Positions 42,869-51,339 are shown, numbered from the stretch's first letter. The stretch: DNA of 58,858 nucleotides from Pseudomonas sp. MWU13-2100 (GCF_023242365.1 NZ_JALLIX010000042.1:1-58858), one strand, 5' to 3'. The notes: generated by a model not told the origin, from the letters alone. Numbers and translations: made by a program.

Positions 42869-44140
42869 TCAGACCGCGGCCTGACCGCGCAACTGCCCGT
42901 CACCGACCACGATGTACTTCTCGCAGGTCAGGCCTTCCAGCCCTACCGGGCCGCGGGCGTGCAGCTTATCAGTAGAAATGCCGATCTCGGCACCCAATCC
43001 GTATTCGAAGCCGTCGGCGAAGCAGGTCGGGGCATTGAGCATTACCGAACTGGAGTCGACTTCGGCCATGAAGGCCCGGGACTGCGCCAGGTTTTCCGTG
43101 ACAATGGCGTCAGTATGGTGCGAACCGTAGTGGTTGATGTGCTCGATGGCCGCGTCCAGCCCGTCGACCACGCGAATCGACAGGATCGGCGCCAGGTATT
43201 CGGTGCTCCAGTCCTCTTCGGTGGCGGCGACGGCCTCGATCACCGCACGAGTCCGCTCGCAACCGCGCAGCTCGACGCCCTTGGCGCGCAGGCGCTCGGC
43301 CATGGCCGGGAGGAATTCGGCGGCGACCGCTTTATCCACCAACAGGGTTTCCATGGCACCGCAGATGCCGTAACGGTAGGTCTTGGCGTTGAAAGCGATG
43401 TCGCGGGCCTTCGTCAGATCGGCGTGAGCGCTGACATAGACGTGGCAGATGCCGTCCAGGTGCTTGATCACCGGCACCCGCGCCTCGCGGCTGACCCGTT
43501 CGATCAAGCCCTTGCCACCGCGCGGCACGATCACGTCGACGTACTCGGGCATGCTGATCAGCGCCCCGACGGCGGCGCGGTCGGTGACTTCCACCACCTG
43601 CACCACGGCCGCCGGCAGGCCGGCTTCGTCCAGGCCGCGCTGGATGCAGGCGGCAATGGCACGATTGGAATGAATGGCTTCGGAGCCACCGCGCAGGATG
43701 GTGGCGTTGCCCGACTTGAGGCACAGGCTGGCGGCATCGATGGTCACGTTCGGCCGCGACTCGTAGATGATGCCGATCACGCCCAGGGGCACGCGCATCT
43801 TACCGACCTGAATCCCCGATGGCCGGTAGCTCATATCGCGGATCGCCCCCACCGGGTCGGGCAGGCTCGCCACCTGGCGCAGGCCGACAATCATGCCGTC
43901 GATACGCTCAGGGGTCAGGGCCAGACGCTCGACCAGCGCCGGCTCCAGGCCATTGGCGCGGGCGGCGGCCAGATCGAGCTCGTTGGCGGCACTCAGCTCG
44001 GCGCGGGCGGCGTCCAGCGCGGCGGCGGCAGCCAGCAGGGCGCGGTTCTTCTGCGCGGTGCTGGCACGGCCGATCACACGGGAAGCCTCGCGGGCAGCGC
44101 GACCCAGACGGGTCATATAGTCGAGAACGGACTCAGTCAT
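42869..44140 (-). CDS. proA: gamma-glutamyl phosphate reductase
   Basis: This 423-residue enzyme reduces glutamyl phosphate to the semialdehyde in proline synthesis. Family blocks are VPLGVIGIIYESRPNVT, CLKSGNATILRGG, VPRGGKGLIERVS and the active-site Cys in YRYGICGAMETLLV. ATG with TTAGAGCC upstream. It is the first gene of the long minus-strand series and is divergent from mpg, so a promoter should lie in the 138-180 base gap before it. Confidence 0.96.
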   Translation of the reverse strand: MTESVLDYMTRLGRAAREASRVIGRASTAQKNRALLAAAAALDAARAELSAANELDLAAARANGLEPALVERLALTPERIDGMIVGLRQVASLPDPVGAIRDMSYRPSGIQVGKMRVPLGVIGIIYESRPNVTIDAASLCLKSGNATILRGGSEAIHSNRAIAACIQRGLDEAGLPAAVVQVVEVTDRAAVGALISMPEYVDVIVPRGGKGLIERVSREARVPVIKHLDGICHVYVSAHADLTKARDIAFNAKTYRYGICGAMETLLVDKAVAAEFLPAMAERLRAKGVELRGCERTRAVIEAVAATEEDWSTEYLAPILSIRVVDGLDAAIEHINHYGSHHTDAIVTENLAQSRAFMAEVDSSSVMLNAPTCFADGFEYGLGAEIGISTDKLHARGPVGLEGLTCEKYIVVGDGQLRGQAAV

Positions 44141-44320
44141 GGCTCTAAGGGGGACTTGGCAAAGAGGAAAGCGGCCGATTATAGCTGTCGCGCCGCCTGA
44201 CGGACAGCGGTGCCGGGCGGATGGTCGAAATGGAGGGCAAATAGCGGGTGTTCAGACCTGATTAAGGCATAAAACGTTATGATTCCCCTCCGATCAGCCG
44301 TCAACAGTCTCGCGCCCACG

Positions 44321-45007
44321 ATGTCCAGCCTCCCCCCCGCGCCCTTGCCGAATGCCCTGCCCGACGCTTTTTTCGACCGCGATGCGCAGCTGCTCGCCCG
44401 TGAATTGCTGGGTAAAGTCATCCGCCACAAGGTCGGCGACCTCTGGCTGGCAGCACGGATCATCGAGACCGAAGCCTATTACCTCGAGGAAAAAGGCAGC
44501 CATGCCTCCCTCGGTTATACAGAAAAGCGTAAGGCTTTGTTTCTGGATGGCGGACATATCTATATGTATTACGCCCGCGGCGGCGACTCGCTGAACTTCA
44601 GCGCCTGGGGGGCGGGCAACGCAGTGCTGATCAAATCCGCCTATCCGTGGGTCGATACACTGTCCGACGCGGCAAGCCTGGCGCAGATGCTGCTGAACAA
44701 CCCGGCGGCCAATGGCACGGCGCGCCCCGCGCAGAAGCTGTGCGCGGGGCAGACCCTGCTGTGCAAGGCCCTCGGGCTCAAGGTGCCGATGTGGGACGCC
44801 AAGCGTTTCGACCCGCAAGGGTTGGTAGTGGAAGATGTCGGTACCCAGGTGGCGCAGATCATCCAGACCACCCGCCTGGGCATCCCCGGCGGGCGTGACG
44901 AGCACCTGATGTACCGCTTCGTCGACGCCAGCCATGCGCGGTATTGCACGCGCAACCCGCTCCGGCGCGGGCAGGTGGAAGGTCGCGATTACTTTTTGCA
45001 CAGCTGA
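44321..45007 (+). CDS. mpg: 3-methyladenine DNA glycosylase, AAG/MPG family
   Basis: This DNA-repair enzyme excises alkylated purines. It has the AAG fold blocks AQLLARELLGKVI, RIIETEAYYLEEKGSHAS (catalytic Glu), FLDGGHIYMYYARGGDSLNF and the C-terminal NPLRRGQVEGRDYF. The start is unclear: the ATG at 44321 (228 residues, MSSLPPAPLP) or an ATG at 44279 that adds 14 residues; neither has a clear ribosome binding site. With the AidB-like protein it is one of two alkylation-linked genes in the window, but they are not close. Confidence 0.88.
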   Translation: MSSLPPAPLPNALPDAFFDRDAQLLARELLGKVIRHKVGDLWLAARIIETEAYYLEEKGSHASLGYTEKRKALFLDGGHIYMYYARGGDSLNFSAWGAGNAVLIKSAYPWVDTLSDAASLAQMLLNNPAANGTARPAQKLCAGQTLLCKALGLKVPMWDAKRFDPQGLVVEDVGTQVAQIIQTTRLGIPGGRDEHLMYRFVDASHARYCTRNPLRRGQVEGRDYFLHS

Positions 45008-45042
45008 AAAATGCCACCTATCCACCCTGCCGACACGAAACC

Positions 45043-45126
45043 TGTAGGCGCCGACTTGCCGGCGATGGCGGTCGAACAGTCGATGCAAGACTTGCGGACC
45101 TCATCGCTGGCAAGCCAGCGCCTACA
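45043..45126. repeat. REP pair, type GTAGGCGCNGNCTTGCC
   Basis: Inverted copies lie at 45043-45065 and about 45104-45126 between mpg and the DedA-PAP2 gene. Their arms have diverged (GCCGACTTGCCGGC versus GCTGGCAAGCCAGC). Confidence 0.8.
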
Positions 45127-45179
45127 TTTGGAGTGCATGACTCGATGTTTGTGTTTGACCTAAAAAAGGAAGTCACCCC

Positions 45180-46496
45180 ATGGGCCCATGGCTCGATAGC
45201 ATCACCGGCTGGCTGACCGCCAACCCACAATGGTTGGGCCTGGCAATTGTCATCGTCGCTTGCCTGGAATGCCTGGCCATCGTCGGGAGCATCGTGCCGG
45301 GCACGGTCCTGCTGTTCGCCATCGCCGTGCTGGCCGGCAGCGGCGCCCTGCCGTTGGGCGAAACCCTGCTGCTGGGGTTCATCGGTGGCCTGGTCGGCGA
45401 CGTGGTCTCCTACACCCTCGGCCGACGGTTCCACCAGAATATCCGGCGCCTGCCGGGCTTGCGCAGTCACCCACAGTGGATGAGCGGCGCGGAAAGTTAT
45501 TTCCAGCGCTATGGCATCGCCAGCTTGCTGGTCGGGCGCTTTATCGGTCCCTTGCGCCCGATGCTGCCGATGATCGCCGGCATGTGCGACATGCCATTAC
45601 CGCGCTTTATCGGCGTCAGCCTGATCGCCGGCGCCGGCTGGTCGGTGGTCTACCTGCTGCCGGGCTGGGCCACTGGCGCGGCCATCCGCCTGCCCTTGCC
45701 CGAAGGGTTCTGGGCGCAGGCCGGTGTGGTCGCAGCCGGGCTCGTCGCGCTGATCGGGCTGTGCATCCATTGCAGCGTGAAGCGTCATCCCCGGGCCACC
45801 CTGCTGATTTCAGGCTTGAGCCTGGCGTTGCTGGTCGGCCTGCTTCTCGGCTACCCCCACCTCAAGGCCTTCGACCAGGGCCTGATGGCGCTGGTCCAGG
45901 AACATCGCGACAAGACGCTGGACGTAGCGGCGGTGATCGCCACCCGCCTCGGCGACTTCCGCATCCAGTTCATTGTCGCCGGGGTTCTCACCGTCCTGCT
46001 GTTTCTCGCTCGCCAATGGCGCCAGGGGCTGTTTTTCGGCGCCACCCTGGCGGTGACGGCACTGGGCAATACCGCCGCCAAATACTTCTTCGCGCGAATC
46101 CGCCCGGAAGTCCTGGCCGAACCGATCACCAGCTTCAGCATGCCCAGTGGCCACAGTTCGGGCTCGTTCGCGTTCTTCCTGGTACTCGCGGTACTGGCCG
46201 GCCGCGAACAACCGCCACGGATGCGCGTGAGCTGGCTGCTACTCGGCTGCCTGCCGGCGCTGGTGGTCGCGTCGTCGCGGGTGTACCTCGGGGCGCACTG
46301 GCCTACCGATATCCTCGCCGGCGCCCTGCTCGCCGTGGGTGTACTGGCGGCCAGCCTGAGCCTCAGCCAGCGCTACATGCCGCTACCGGCCACGCCACCC
46401 CGGGCCTGGTGGCTGATCCTGCCGGCCGCCGTGGCGATCTATGGTGTTTATGCCCAGTGGCATTTACCGCATGCGATCGTTCGATATGCCTATTAA
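45180..46496 (+). CDS. DedA - PAP2 phosphatase fusion protein
   Basis: This 438-residue multi-span membrane protein joins two families. Residues 1-195 are DedA-like (SNARE-associated; VIVACLECLAIVGSIVPGTVLL, GRFIGPLRPMLPMIAGMCDMP), a family with flippase-like roles for undecaprenyl phosphate and phospholipids. Residues 220-400 are a PAP2 phosphatase with all three motifs: KYFFARIRP, MPSGHSSG and SRVYLGAHWPTD. A fusion of carrier and phosphatase suggests recycling of a polyprenyl or lipid phosphate; this is inference. Its stop overlaps the stop of the convergent next gene. Confidence 0.88.
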   Translation: MGPWLDSITGWLTANPQWLGLAIVIVACLECLAIVGSIVPGTVLLFAIAVLAGSGALPLGETLLLGFIGGLVGDVVSYTLGRRFHQNIRRLPGLRSHPQWMSGAESYFQRYGIASLLVGRFIGPLRPMLPMIAGMCDMPLPRFIGVSLIAGAGWSVVYLLPGWATGAAIRLPLPEGFWAQAGVVAAGLVALIGLCIHCSVKRHPRATLLISGLSLALLVGLLLGYPHLKAFDQGLMALVQEHRDKTLDVAAVIATRLGDFRIQFIVAGVLTVLLFLARQWRQGLFFGATLAVTALGNTAAKYFFARIRPEVLAEPITSFSMPSGHSSGSFAFFLVLAVLAGREQPPRMRVSWLLLGCLPALVVASSRVYLGAHWPTDILAGALLAVGVLAASLSLSQRYMPLPATPPRAWWLILPAAVAIYGVYAQWHLPHAIVRYAY

Positions 46497-46726
46497 CCCG
46501 TCGTTTCGGACAGGTCACTTTCCACGACTTCAAGATTGACGGCATAGAACTGGCCGTCTTCGCCCCGCACAACGTCATAGCTCACGGTGTCGCCGGCCTT
46601 CAACTCCGGCCCACCGTCAGTAGCGGACTTCACGTGAAAGAAAAGTTCTCGTCCGCCCACATGCGCCGTGATCACGCCGATTCCGCCGCGGGCGGAGTCA
46701 TAACGCTCTTCACCGTACTTATCCAT
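46493..46726 (-). CDS. degenerate cold-shock-domain-like protein
   Basis: This 77-residue acidic protein aligns with the beta-barrel of Csp proteins. GGIGVITAHVGGRELFFHVKS matches the RNP1-RNP2 region, and LKAGDTVSYDVVRGEDGQFYAVNL the last strands. RNP2 (LFFH) is kept, but RNP1 has lost its aromatics (GGIGVI instead of KGFGFI), and the N-terminal KWFN is missing. It may bind nucleic acid weakly or have another partner. The ATG at 46726 has GGGAGA upstream. It is directly downstream of a normal Csp gene on the same strand. Confidence 0.72.
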   Translation of the reverse strand: MDKYGEERYDSARGGIGVITAHVGGRELFFHVKSATDGGPELKAGDTVSYDVVRGEDGQFYAVNLEVVESDLSETTG

Positions 46727-46827
46727 GACTGTTTCTCCCAAGAAGGAAGAGGCCCCCCCAGGCGTCGCCCCGAGGAAGTTCAGTTACCCTGGGGAGGCAT
46801 GGAGCGCCGTGTCTTGACAGCACACCC

Positions 46828-47040
46828 TTAAATCAACTTAACGCTTTCCGCTTGCAGGCCTTTTTGTCCTTGAGCCACTTCGAAACTGACTTTCTGCCCT
46901 TCAGCGAGGGTTTTGAAACCGGTCGACTGTATCGCTTTGAAATGAACAAAAACATCTTGCGATCCATCATCTGGCGAAATAAAACCAAACCCTTTCGCAT
47001 CGTTGAACCACTTGACCTTGCCTTCTTTGTGCTCTGACAT
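46828..47040 (-). CDS. cold-shock protein, CspA family
   Basis: This 70-residue protein is a full cold-shock domain: GKVKWFNDAKGFGFISPDDG with RNP1 KGFGFI, RNP2 VFVHF, then AEGQKVSFEVAQGQKG. Csp proteins bind single-stranded nucleic acid and melt mRNA structure. The ATG at 47040 follows GGAAGATTGG. The 180-base gap upstream would be its promoter and leader; it contains a hairpin (CTGTCATTTCTGACAG, 47155-47170), as expected for a csp leader, but I see no confident cold box. Confidence 0.93.
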   Translation of the reverse strand: MSEHKEGKVKWFNDAKGFGFISPDDGSQDVFVHFKAIQSTGFKTLAEGQKVSFEVAQGQKGLQAESVKLI

Positions 47041-47154
47041 TTCCAATCTTCCCAGTGACTGAATGACGCAAGCTCATCCGTGGACGACTTTTGCCCTGCG
47101 AGCTTTCTATATTTCCGCCGTTCAATCCTGGATCCATTGCGCCTATCGGGCTAC

Positions 47155-47170
47155 TGTCATTTCTGACAGG
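47155..47170. other. short hairpin in the csp upstream region
   Basis: CTGTCA and TGACAG pair around a TTTC loop. A T-rich stretch follows only on the plus strand (47171-47184), where no gene precedes it. On the minus strand it would lie in the csp leader or the 3' region of the LON-domain gene. Confidence 0.3.
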
Positions 47171-47222
47171 TTTTCAGATTTTTTCTATATAACGGTTATT
47201 CCATGCCATTGCATGGGCCCGC

Positions 47223-47813
47223 TCAAGCAAACAACTCGCCCTGCAATTCGTCCAATAACACTTGAATCGCATCCAGGCGTTGTTGAGGATCATCCAGTTC
47301 CAACAGGTCGATCTTGTCCAGCTCGGAAAACGGCAGCAGATAGGCCAACTGATTGGCCAGCGACTGCTGCCCGGTCGCTTCGGTGCCCATGTTCAGGGCC
47401 GCGACCATCGGGTGTTCGGCCAGCGCCTTGAGCAGCGCCACCAGGTCTTCATCCTCATCCTGCAAAGGCTGCTCGGGGATTTCATCCAGCCACTCGACCT
47501 CGGCGACCGTCAGCTGGTCGCGCTGCAACTCACTGTGCAGTACGCGGAAACGCCGAGCGCCTTCGACCCGAATACCCAGCAAGCCGTTGTCCTGCTGCTG
47601 GAAGTCGCGGATCAAAGCCTCGCAGCCGACCAGGGCAAAGCCTTCCGGCGCATCGCCAACCTCCTGGCCTTCAAGAAGGCAGACCACGCCAAAACCGCAG
47701 CCCTGTTTCATGCAGCGACTGATCATGTCCAGGTAGCGCGCCTCGAAAATCTGCAGGTCGAGGATGCAGCCGGGAAACAGCACGGTGTTCAGGGGAAACA
47801 ACGCCAGGCTCAT
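47223..47813 (-). CDS. LON peptidase substrate-binding domain protein
   Basis: This 196-residue cytoplasmic protein consists of the N-terminal substrate-binding domain of Lon (LFPLNTVLFPGCILDLQIFEARYLDMI, GFGVVCLLEG, GLLGIRVEGARRFRV) and a helical C-terminal part with LPFSELDKIDLLELDDPQQRLD. There is no ATPase or protease domain. Stand-alone LON-domain proteins are common; their role is unclear. AAGGAAATC precedes the ATG, ten bases after the lrgB stop, so it is probably the third gene of the lrgA-lrgB unit. Confidence 0.87.
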   Translation of the reverse strand: MSLALFPLNTVLFPGCILDLQIFEARYLDMISRCMKQGCGFGVVCLLEGQEVGDAPEGFALVGCEALIRDFQQQDNGLLGIRVEGARRFRVLHSELQRDQLTVAEVEWLDEIPEQPLQDEDEDLVALLKALAEHPMVAALNMGTEATGQQSLANQLAYLLPFSELDKIDLLELDDPQQRLDAIQVLLDELQGELFA

Positions 47814-47823
47814 AACGATTTCC

Positions 47824-48540
47824 TTAAACCACCAAAGTTACCGCCAACGGCAGCAAAACTGCCGTGGCCACACCCATCAGGCTCATCGCCAGCGCGGCGA
47901 AGGCGCCGCACTCCTCACTTTCCTGCAAGGCCACCGAAGTGCCCACCGCATGGGCGGTCATGCCCAGGGCCATGCCTCGGGCCTCCGCGGCCTGTACCCC
48001 CAGCCGCGTCAGCAGCCAGGGCCCGGCAATGGCGCCGATCACCCCGGTAATCAACACGAACACCGCGGCCAGGGCCCCGACACCGCCGATCTGTTCGGCC
48101 ACCAGCATGGCGATGGGTGACGTCACCGACTTGGGCAGCAAGGTCATCAGGATCATATGGTCGGCGCCGAACAACCAGCCGAGCAACACGCCCAGGCCTG
48201 TCGCCAGTATCCCGCCAATCACCAGCGTAGTAAAAATCGGCCAGAACAACTGCCGGATCCGCCGCAGGTTCAGGTACAGCGGCACCGCCAGCGCCACCGT
48301 GGCCGGCCCCAACAGCGTGCCGAGGATCTCGGTACTCCTGCGGTACTCGGCGTACTCCAGGCCGCAGAGCAACAAGATGCCGACCACCAGCGCCATTGAG
48401 GCCAACACCGGCTGCAGGAAGATCCAGCGGGTCTTCTCGAACCCCGCCAGCACCAATTGATAGGCGCCCAGGGTAATGCCGATGCCAAACAGTGGATGAT
48501 GGATCACCGCCGCCCAGGCGCCCTGCCAATCAAGGTTCAT
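47824..48540 (-). CDS. lrgB: LrgB/CidB family membrane protein
   Basis: This 238-residue inner-membrane protein has about seven helices and the family blocks LGPATVALAVPLYLN, LLPKSVTSPIAMLVAEQIGG, and GMTAHAVGTSVAL. The family works with a CidA/LrgA holin-like partner in murein-hydrolase export control, cell lysis or overflow-metabolite transport. It overlaps lrgA by four bases (ATGA). Confidence 0.91.
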   Translation of the reverse strand: MNLDWQGAWAAVIHHPLFGIGITLGAYQLVLAGFEKTRWIFLQPVLASMALVVGILLLCGLEYAEYRRSTEILGTLLGPATVALAVPLYLNLRRIRQLFWPIFTTLVIGGILATGLGVLLGWLFGADHMILMTLLPKSVTSPIAMLVAEQIGGVGALAAVFVLITGVIGAIAGPWLLTRLGVQAAEARGMALGMTAHAVGTSVALQESEECGAFAALAMSLMGVATAVLLPLAVTLVV

Positions 48541-48899
48541 GGTCGCTCTCCGCGCTTGCCGTGACGCTTGATCAAGGCATTCATGAACACCCCGACAAAC
48601 GCCATGGAGATCAGTACCGACAACACCAGCGCACCCGCGATCGCCCAGAAGTCCGCGGCGATCTGCCTGGCATAGACCATGACGCCTACCGCCGGCGGCA
48701 CCAGCAACAGTGGCAGATAACGCAACAAACTGGACGCCGCCTCGTTCAGCGGCGCGCTGACTTCGCCATTCACCATCAGAAACACCAGCAAGAGCAACAG
48801 ACCGATAATCGGCCCCGGCAACACCGGCACACACAAATGATTGAGGGCGGTGCCGAGCAATTGAAACAGCACCAGCCAGGTCAGGCCGCGTAACAACAT
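48537..48899 (-). CDS. lrgA: CidA/LrgA holin-like protein
   Basis: This 120-residue protein has four transmembrane helices with VPVLPGPIIGLLLL and LRYLPLLLVPPAVGVMVY, the hallmark of the LrgA/CidA family, and a basic C-terminal tail. It is the expected partner of LrgB. GGGAGAG before the ATG is a good ribosome binding site. A TATAAT lies 27 bases upstream. Confidence 0.91.
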   Translation of the reverse strand: MLLRGLTWLVLFQLLGTALNHLCVPVLPGPIIGLLLLLVFLMVNGEVSAPLNEAASSLLRYLPLLLVPPAVGVMVYARQIAADFWAIAGALVLSVLISMAFVGVFMNALIKRHGKRGERP

Positions 48900-48925
48900 C
48901 CGAACTCTCCCGTGAAGATGCCAGC

Positions 48926-48931
48926 ATTATA
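48926..48931 (-). promoter_or_regulatory. -10 element upstream of lrgA
   Basis: A perfect TATAAT on the minus strand is 27 bases before the lrgA ATG. No good -35 is seen at 17 bp, so this promoter probably depends on an activator. Confidence 0.4.
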
Positions 48932-49062
48932 AGCATGCCCATGCACCGCCATTCGCCAAAGGTATGGTGGCTTGACCGGGCACATGTCCCATGATGATCT
49001 ACAGTGGATGCCAAGGGCTGCAACCCGAGGCCCGATAACTCGAAAGACCAAGGAGTGTGTCA

Positions 49063-49518
49063 ATGCCCTATGTACCTGTAGCGCAGCTCAAAGATTATGT
49101 CGGCAAGGAACTCGGATACTCCGAATGGCTCACCATCGACCAGGCGCGGATCAACCTGTTCGCCGAAGCCACCGGCGACTTCCAGTTCATCCATGTCGAC
49201 CCGGTCAAGGCCGCGCAAACGCCGTTCGGCAGCACCATCGCCCACGGTTTCCTGTCGTTGTCGCTGATACCGAAACTGATGGAAGACATCTTCATCATGC
49301 CCGAAGGCCTGAAGATGGCCGTCAACTACGGCCTCGACAGCGTGCGCTTCATCCAGCCGGTGAAGGTCGACTCGCGGGTGCGCCTGAAGGTCGAACTGAC
49401 CGAGGTCACCGAGAAAAAACCCGGCCAATGGTTGCTCAAGGCCACTGCCACGCTGGAAATCGAAGGCCAGGAAAAACCCGCCTATATAGCTGAACCGCTG
49501 TCCCTCTGCTTCGTCTGA
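49063..49518 (+). CDS. MaoC-like (R)-hydratase
   Basis: This 151-residue hot-dog-fold protein has the hydratase 2 motif in FAEATGDFQFIHVDP with the catalytic Asp and His, and TPFGSTIAHGFLSLSL. The family hydrates enoyl-CoA or enoyl-ACP to (R)-3-hydroxyacyl forms, linking beta-oxidation with polyhydroxyalkanoate or lipid synthesis; the substrate is unknown here. The ATG at 49063 has AGGAGTG eight bases upstream. It is monocistronic; a strong palindrome follows its stop. Confidence 0.88.
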   Translation: MPYVPVAQLKDYVGKELGYSEWLTIDQARINLFAEATGDFQFIHVDPVKAAQTPFGSTIAHGFLSLSLIPKLMEDIFIMPEGLKMAVNYGLDSVRFIQPVKVDSRVRLKVELTEVTEKKPGQWLLKATATLEIEGQEKPAYIAEPLSLCFV

Positions 49519-49529
49519 TAGCCAGTACT

Positions 49530-49557
49530 CACGAAACAGAGTGCACTCTGTTTCGTG
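49530..49557. promoter_or_regulatory. perfect 28-bp palindrome between maoC-like and MORN genes
   Basis: The halves CACGAAACAGAGTG and CACTCTGTTTCGTG are exact reverse complements. As RNA it makes a 12-bp stem with a TGCA loop, but no T-run follows. It ends nine bases before the -35 of the putative promoter of the next gene, so it may be an operator; a role in ending the maoC transcript is the alternative. Confidence 0.55.
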
Positions 49558-49565
49558 CAGGACAC

Positions 49566-49593
49566 TGGACACGCCATATTGCTACGGCATACT
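49566..49593 (+). promoter_or_regulatory. putative sigma-70 promoter of the MORN-C13 gene
   Basis: TGGACA (49566-49571) is 16 bp from CATACT (49588-49593), giving a start near 49600, about 20 bases before the ATG. It is a moderate match only. Confidence 0.35.
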
Positions 49594-49620
49594 CGGTCCC
49601 CTAATTATCCGGATCCCGTT

Positions 49621-51339
49621 ATGCGCCCACTCGTCCCCCTGGTTTTGACCCTGCTGCTTACCGCCTGCGGTGATGGCGAATCGCTATTGCCGCCGGACGC
49701 TCGTCTGCCGGACGGCGGTCGCTATCGCGGCGACGTGGTCAATGGGCTGTTGCAAGGCCAGGGCCGCATCGACTACCCCAGCGGCAGCTGGTACGCCGGC
49801 CAGTTCGACCACGGCCAGTGGCAAGGCGACGGCGAGTGGCATGGCAGCAATGGCGAGGTCTACAAGGGTCAGTTCCAGCAGGGCCTGTTCCACGGCCAGG
49901 GCACCTTGACCGTGCACGACAGCAACTACACCGGCGGTTTCAAGCAGGGCCGACGCGACGGCGAAGGTACGCTCAAAGAAGCCGGCATGACCTACCGTGG
50001 CGAATTCAAGGACGACCAGTACTCAGGCCTCGGCCATCTGGAACTGGAAGACGGCAGCCAGTACCAGGGTGAATTCGCCCATGGCAAGCCCAACGGTGAG
50101 GGCCAGCGCAGCGATGCCAATGGCAACCTGTTCACCGGCCACTTCGTCAACGGCCAGCTCGAAGGCGTCGGCACCTTCAACAGCGCCGACGGCGACCAGT
50201 ATGCCGGCGGCTTCAAGCGCAACCAGCTCAATGGCAAGGGTCGCTACGAAAACGCCGATGGCGATGTCTGGATCGGTGAATTCAAGGAAGGCGTGCTCAG
50301 CGGCAAGGGCGAGCTGATCGGCGTCGACGGCAGCCGTTACAGCGGCGAGTTCAGCGAGTGGCGCTTCAACGGCCAGGGTCATTTGACCCTGGCCGACGGC
50401 AGCGTCTATATCGGCGAATTCGCCAGCGACACCTACAACGGTCGCGGTAGCCTGATCCTGGCCGACGGCAGCGTGCAAAGCGGTATCTGGACCAACGGCC
50501 AGCGAGTCCGCGATGCCGACGGCAAGCTGCTACCCGACCTGCTGGAACTTGGCCTGCTGGCCCAGGGCCCGCTGCTGGAAAAGGCCCTGGCCGCCGTGCC
50601 GGCATCGACCCCGGCGATTGAGCTCTACAGCCTGGTGCTGGCCGGCGACGGCAAGCAAAGCGTGTTTATGCGCGAGGCCGATTACGTCAACCGGATGCTC
50701 GCCACCCGCTTCGGCGCCCATGGTCAGATCAGCCTGGTGAACCATCGCGACCACCTCGGCGATCGCCCGATGGCCACCCGCGAGAACCTGCGGCGCGCCG
50801 CCCAGACCCTGGCCGAGCGTAGCGGGCCGGAAGACCTGATCTTCATCTATCTGACCAGCCATGGCACCCATGAGCACGAGTTCGTGCTGGATCAGCCACG
50901 CCTGGAGCTGGCCGACCTGCCGGCCGACGAGCTCGCCTCGGCGCTGGCACCGCTGAAGAACCGCGACAAGGTCATCGTGATTTCCGCCTGTTATTCCGGC
51001 GGTTTCATCCCGGCGCTCAAGGATGAAAAAACCTTGATCATGAGCGCGTCCCGCGCTGACCGAGTGTCCTTCGGCTGCTCCGAGGAAGCGGATTTCACCT
51101 ATTTCGGCGACGCCCTGTTCGCCCAGGCGCTGAACCAGACCGATGATTTGCAGCAAGCCTTCGCCCTGGCCAAGGCCCATGTCGCCGAGCGCGAGCAGGC
51201 GGATAATTTCGAAGCGTCGGAGCCACAGATCTGGGCGCCCAAGGGCGTGCTTGCGCACTGGCAGGCATTGCGCAAACAACAAGCAAGAAAAGCGCTGCAA
51301 AGCGCATCGCTAGACAGCAAGGAAGCCAAGAGCAACTAA
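49621..51339 (+). CDS. MORN-repeat lipoprotein with C13 caspase-like peptidase domain
   Basis: This 572-residue protein starts with a lipobox LLTAC (Cys16). Eleven full MORN repeats of about 23 residues (35-285) follow, each of the form YxGxFxxGxxxGxGxxxxxDG, with a weak twelfth. The C-terminal half (about 325-545) is a C13 (legumain/caspase-fold) peptidase-like domain with the catalytic dyad His414 in LTSHGTHEHEF and Cys457 in VIVISACYSGGF. MORN repeats can bind lipids or form scaffolds, so this would be a membrane-tethered periplasmic protease; substrate and partners are unknown. The ATG at 49621 is set by the lipobox; no strong ribosome binding site is seen. Confidence 0.88.
   Translation: MRPLVPLVLTLLLTACGDGESLLPPDARLPDGGRYRGDVVNGLLQGQGRIDYPSGSWYAGQFDHGQWQGDGEWHGSNGEVYKGQFQQGLFHGQGTLTVHDSNYTGGFKQGRRDGEGTLKEAGMTYRGEFKDDQYSGLGHLELEDGSQYQGEFAHGKPNGEGQRSDANGNLFTGHFVNGQLEGVGTFNSADGDQYAGGFKRNQLNGKGRYENADGDVWIGEFKEGVLSGKGELIGVDGSRYSGEFSEWRFNGQGHLTLADGSVYIGEFASDTYNGRGSLILADGSVQSGIWTNGQRVRDADGKLLPDLLELGLLAQGPLLEKALAAVPASTPAIELYSLVLAGDGKQSVFMREADYVNRMLATRFGAHGQISLVNHRDHLGDRPMATRENLRRAAQTLAERSGPEDLIFIYLTSHGTHEHEFVLDQPRLELADLPADELASALAPLKNRDKVIVISACYSGGFIPALKDEKTLIMSASRADRVSFGCSEEADFTYFGDALFAQALNQTDDLQQAFALAKAHVAEREQADNFEASEPQIWAPKGVLAHWQALRKQQARKALQSASLDSKEAKSN

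Noticed and set aside
42773..44200. 475-codon frame antisense to proA
   Set aside because: Mirror of a complete ProA; composition is typical of a shadow frame.
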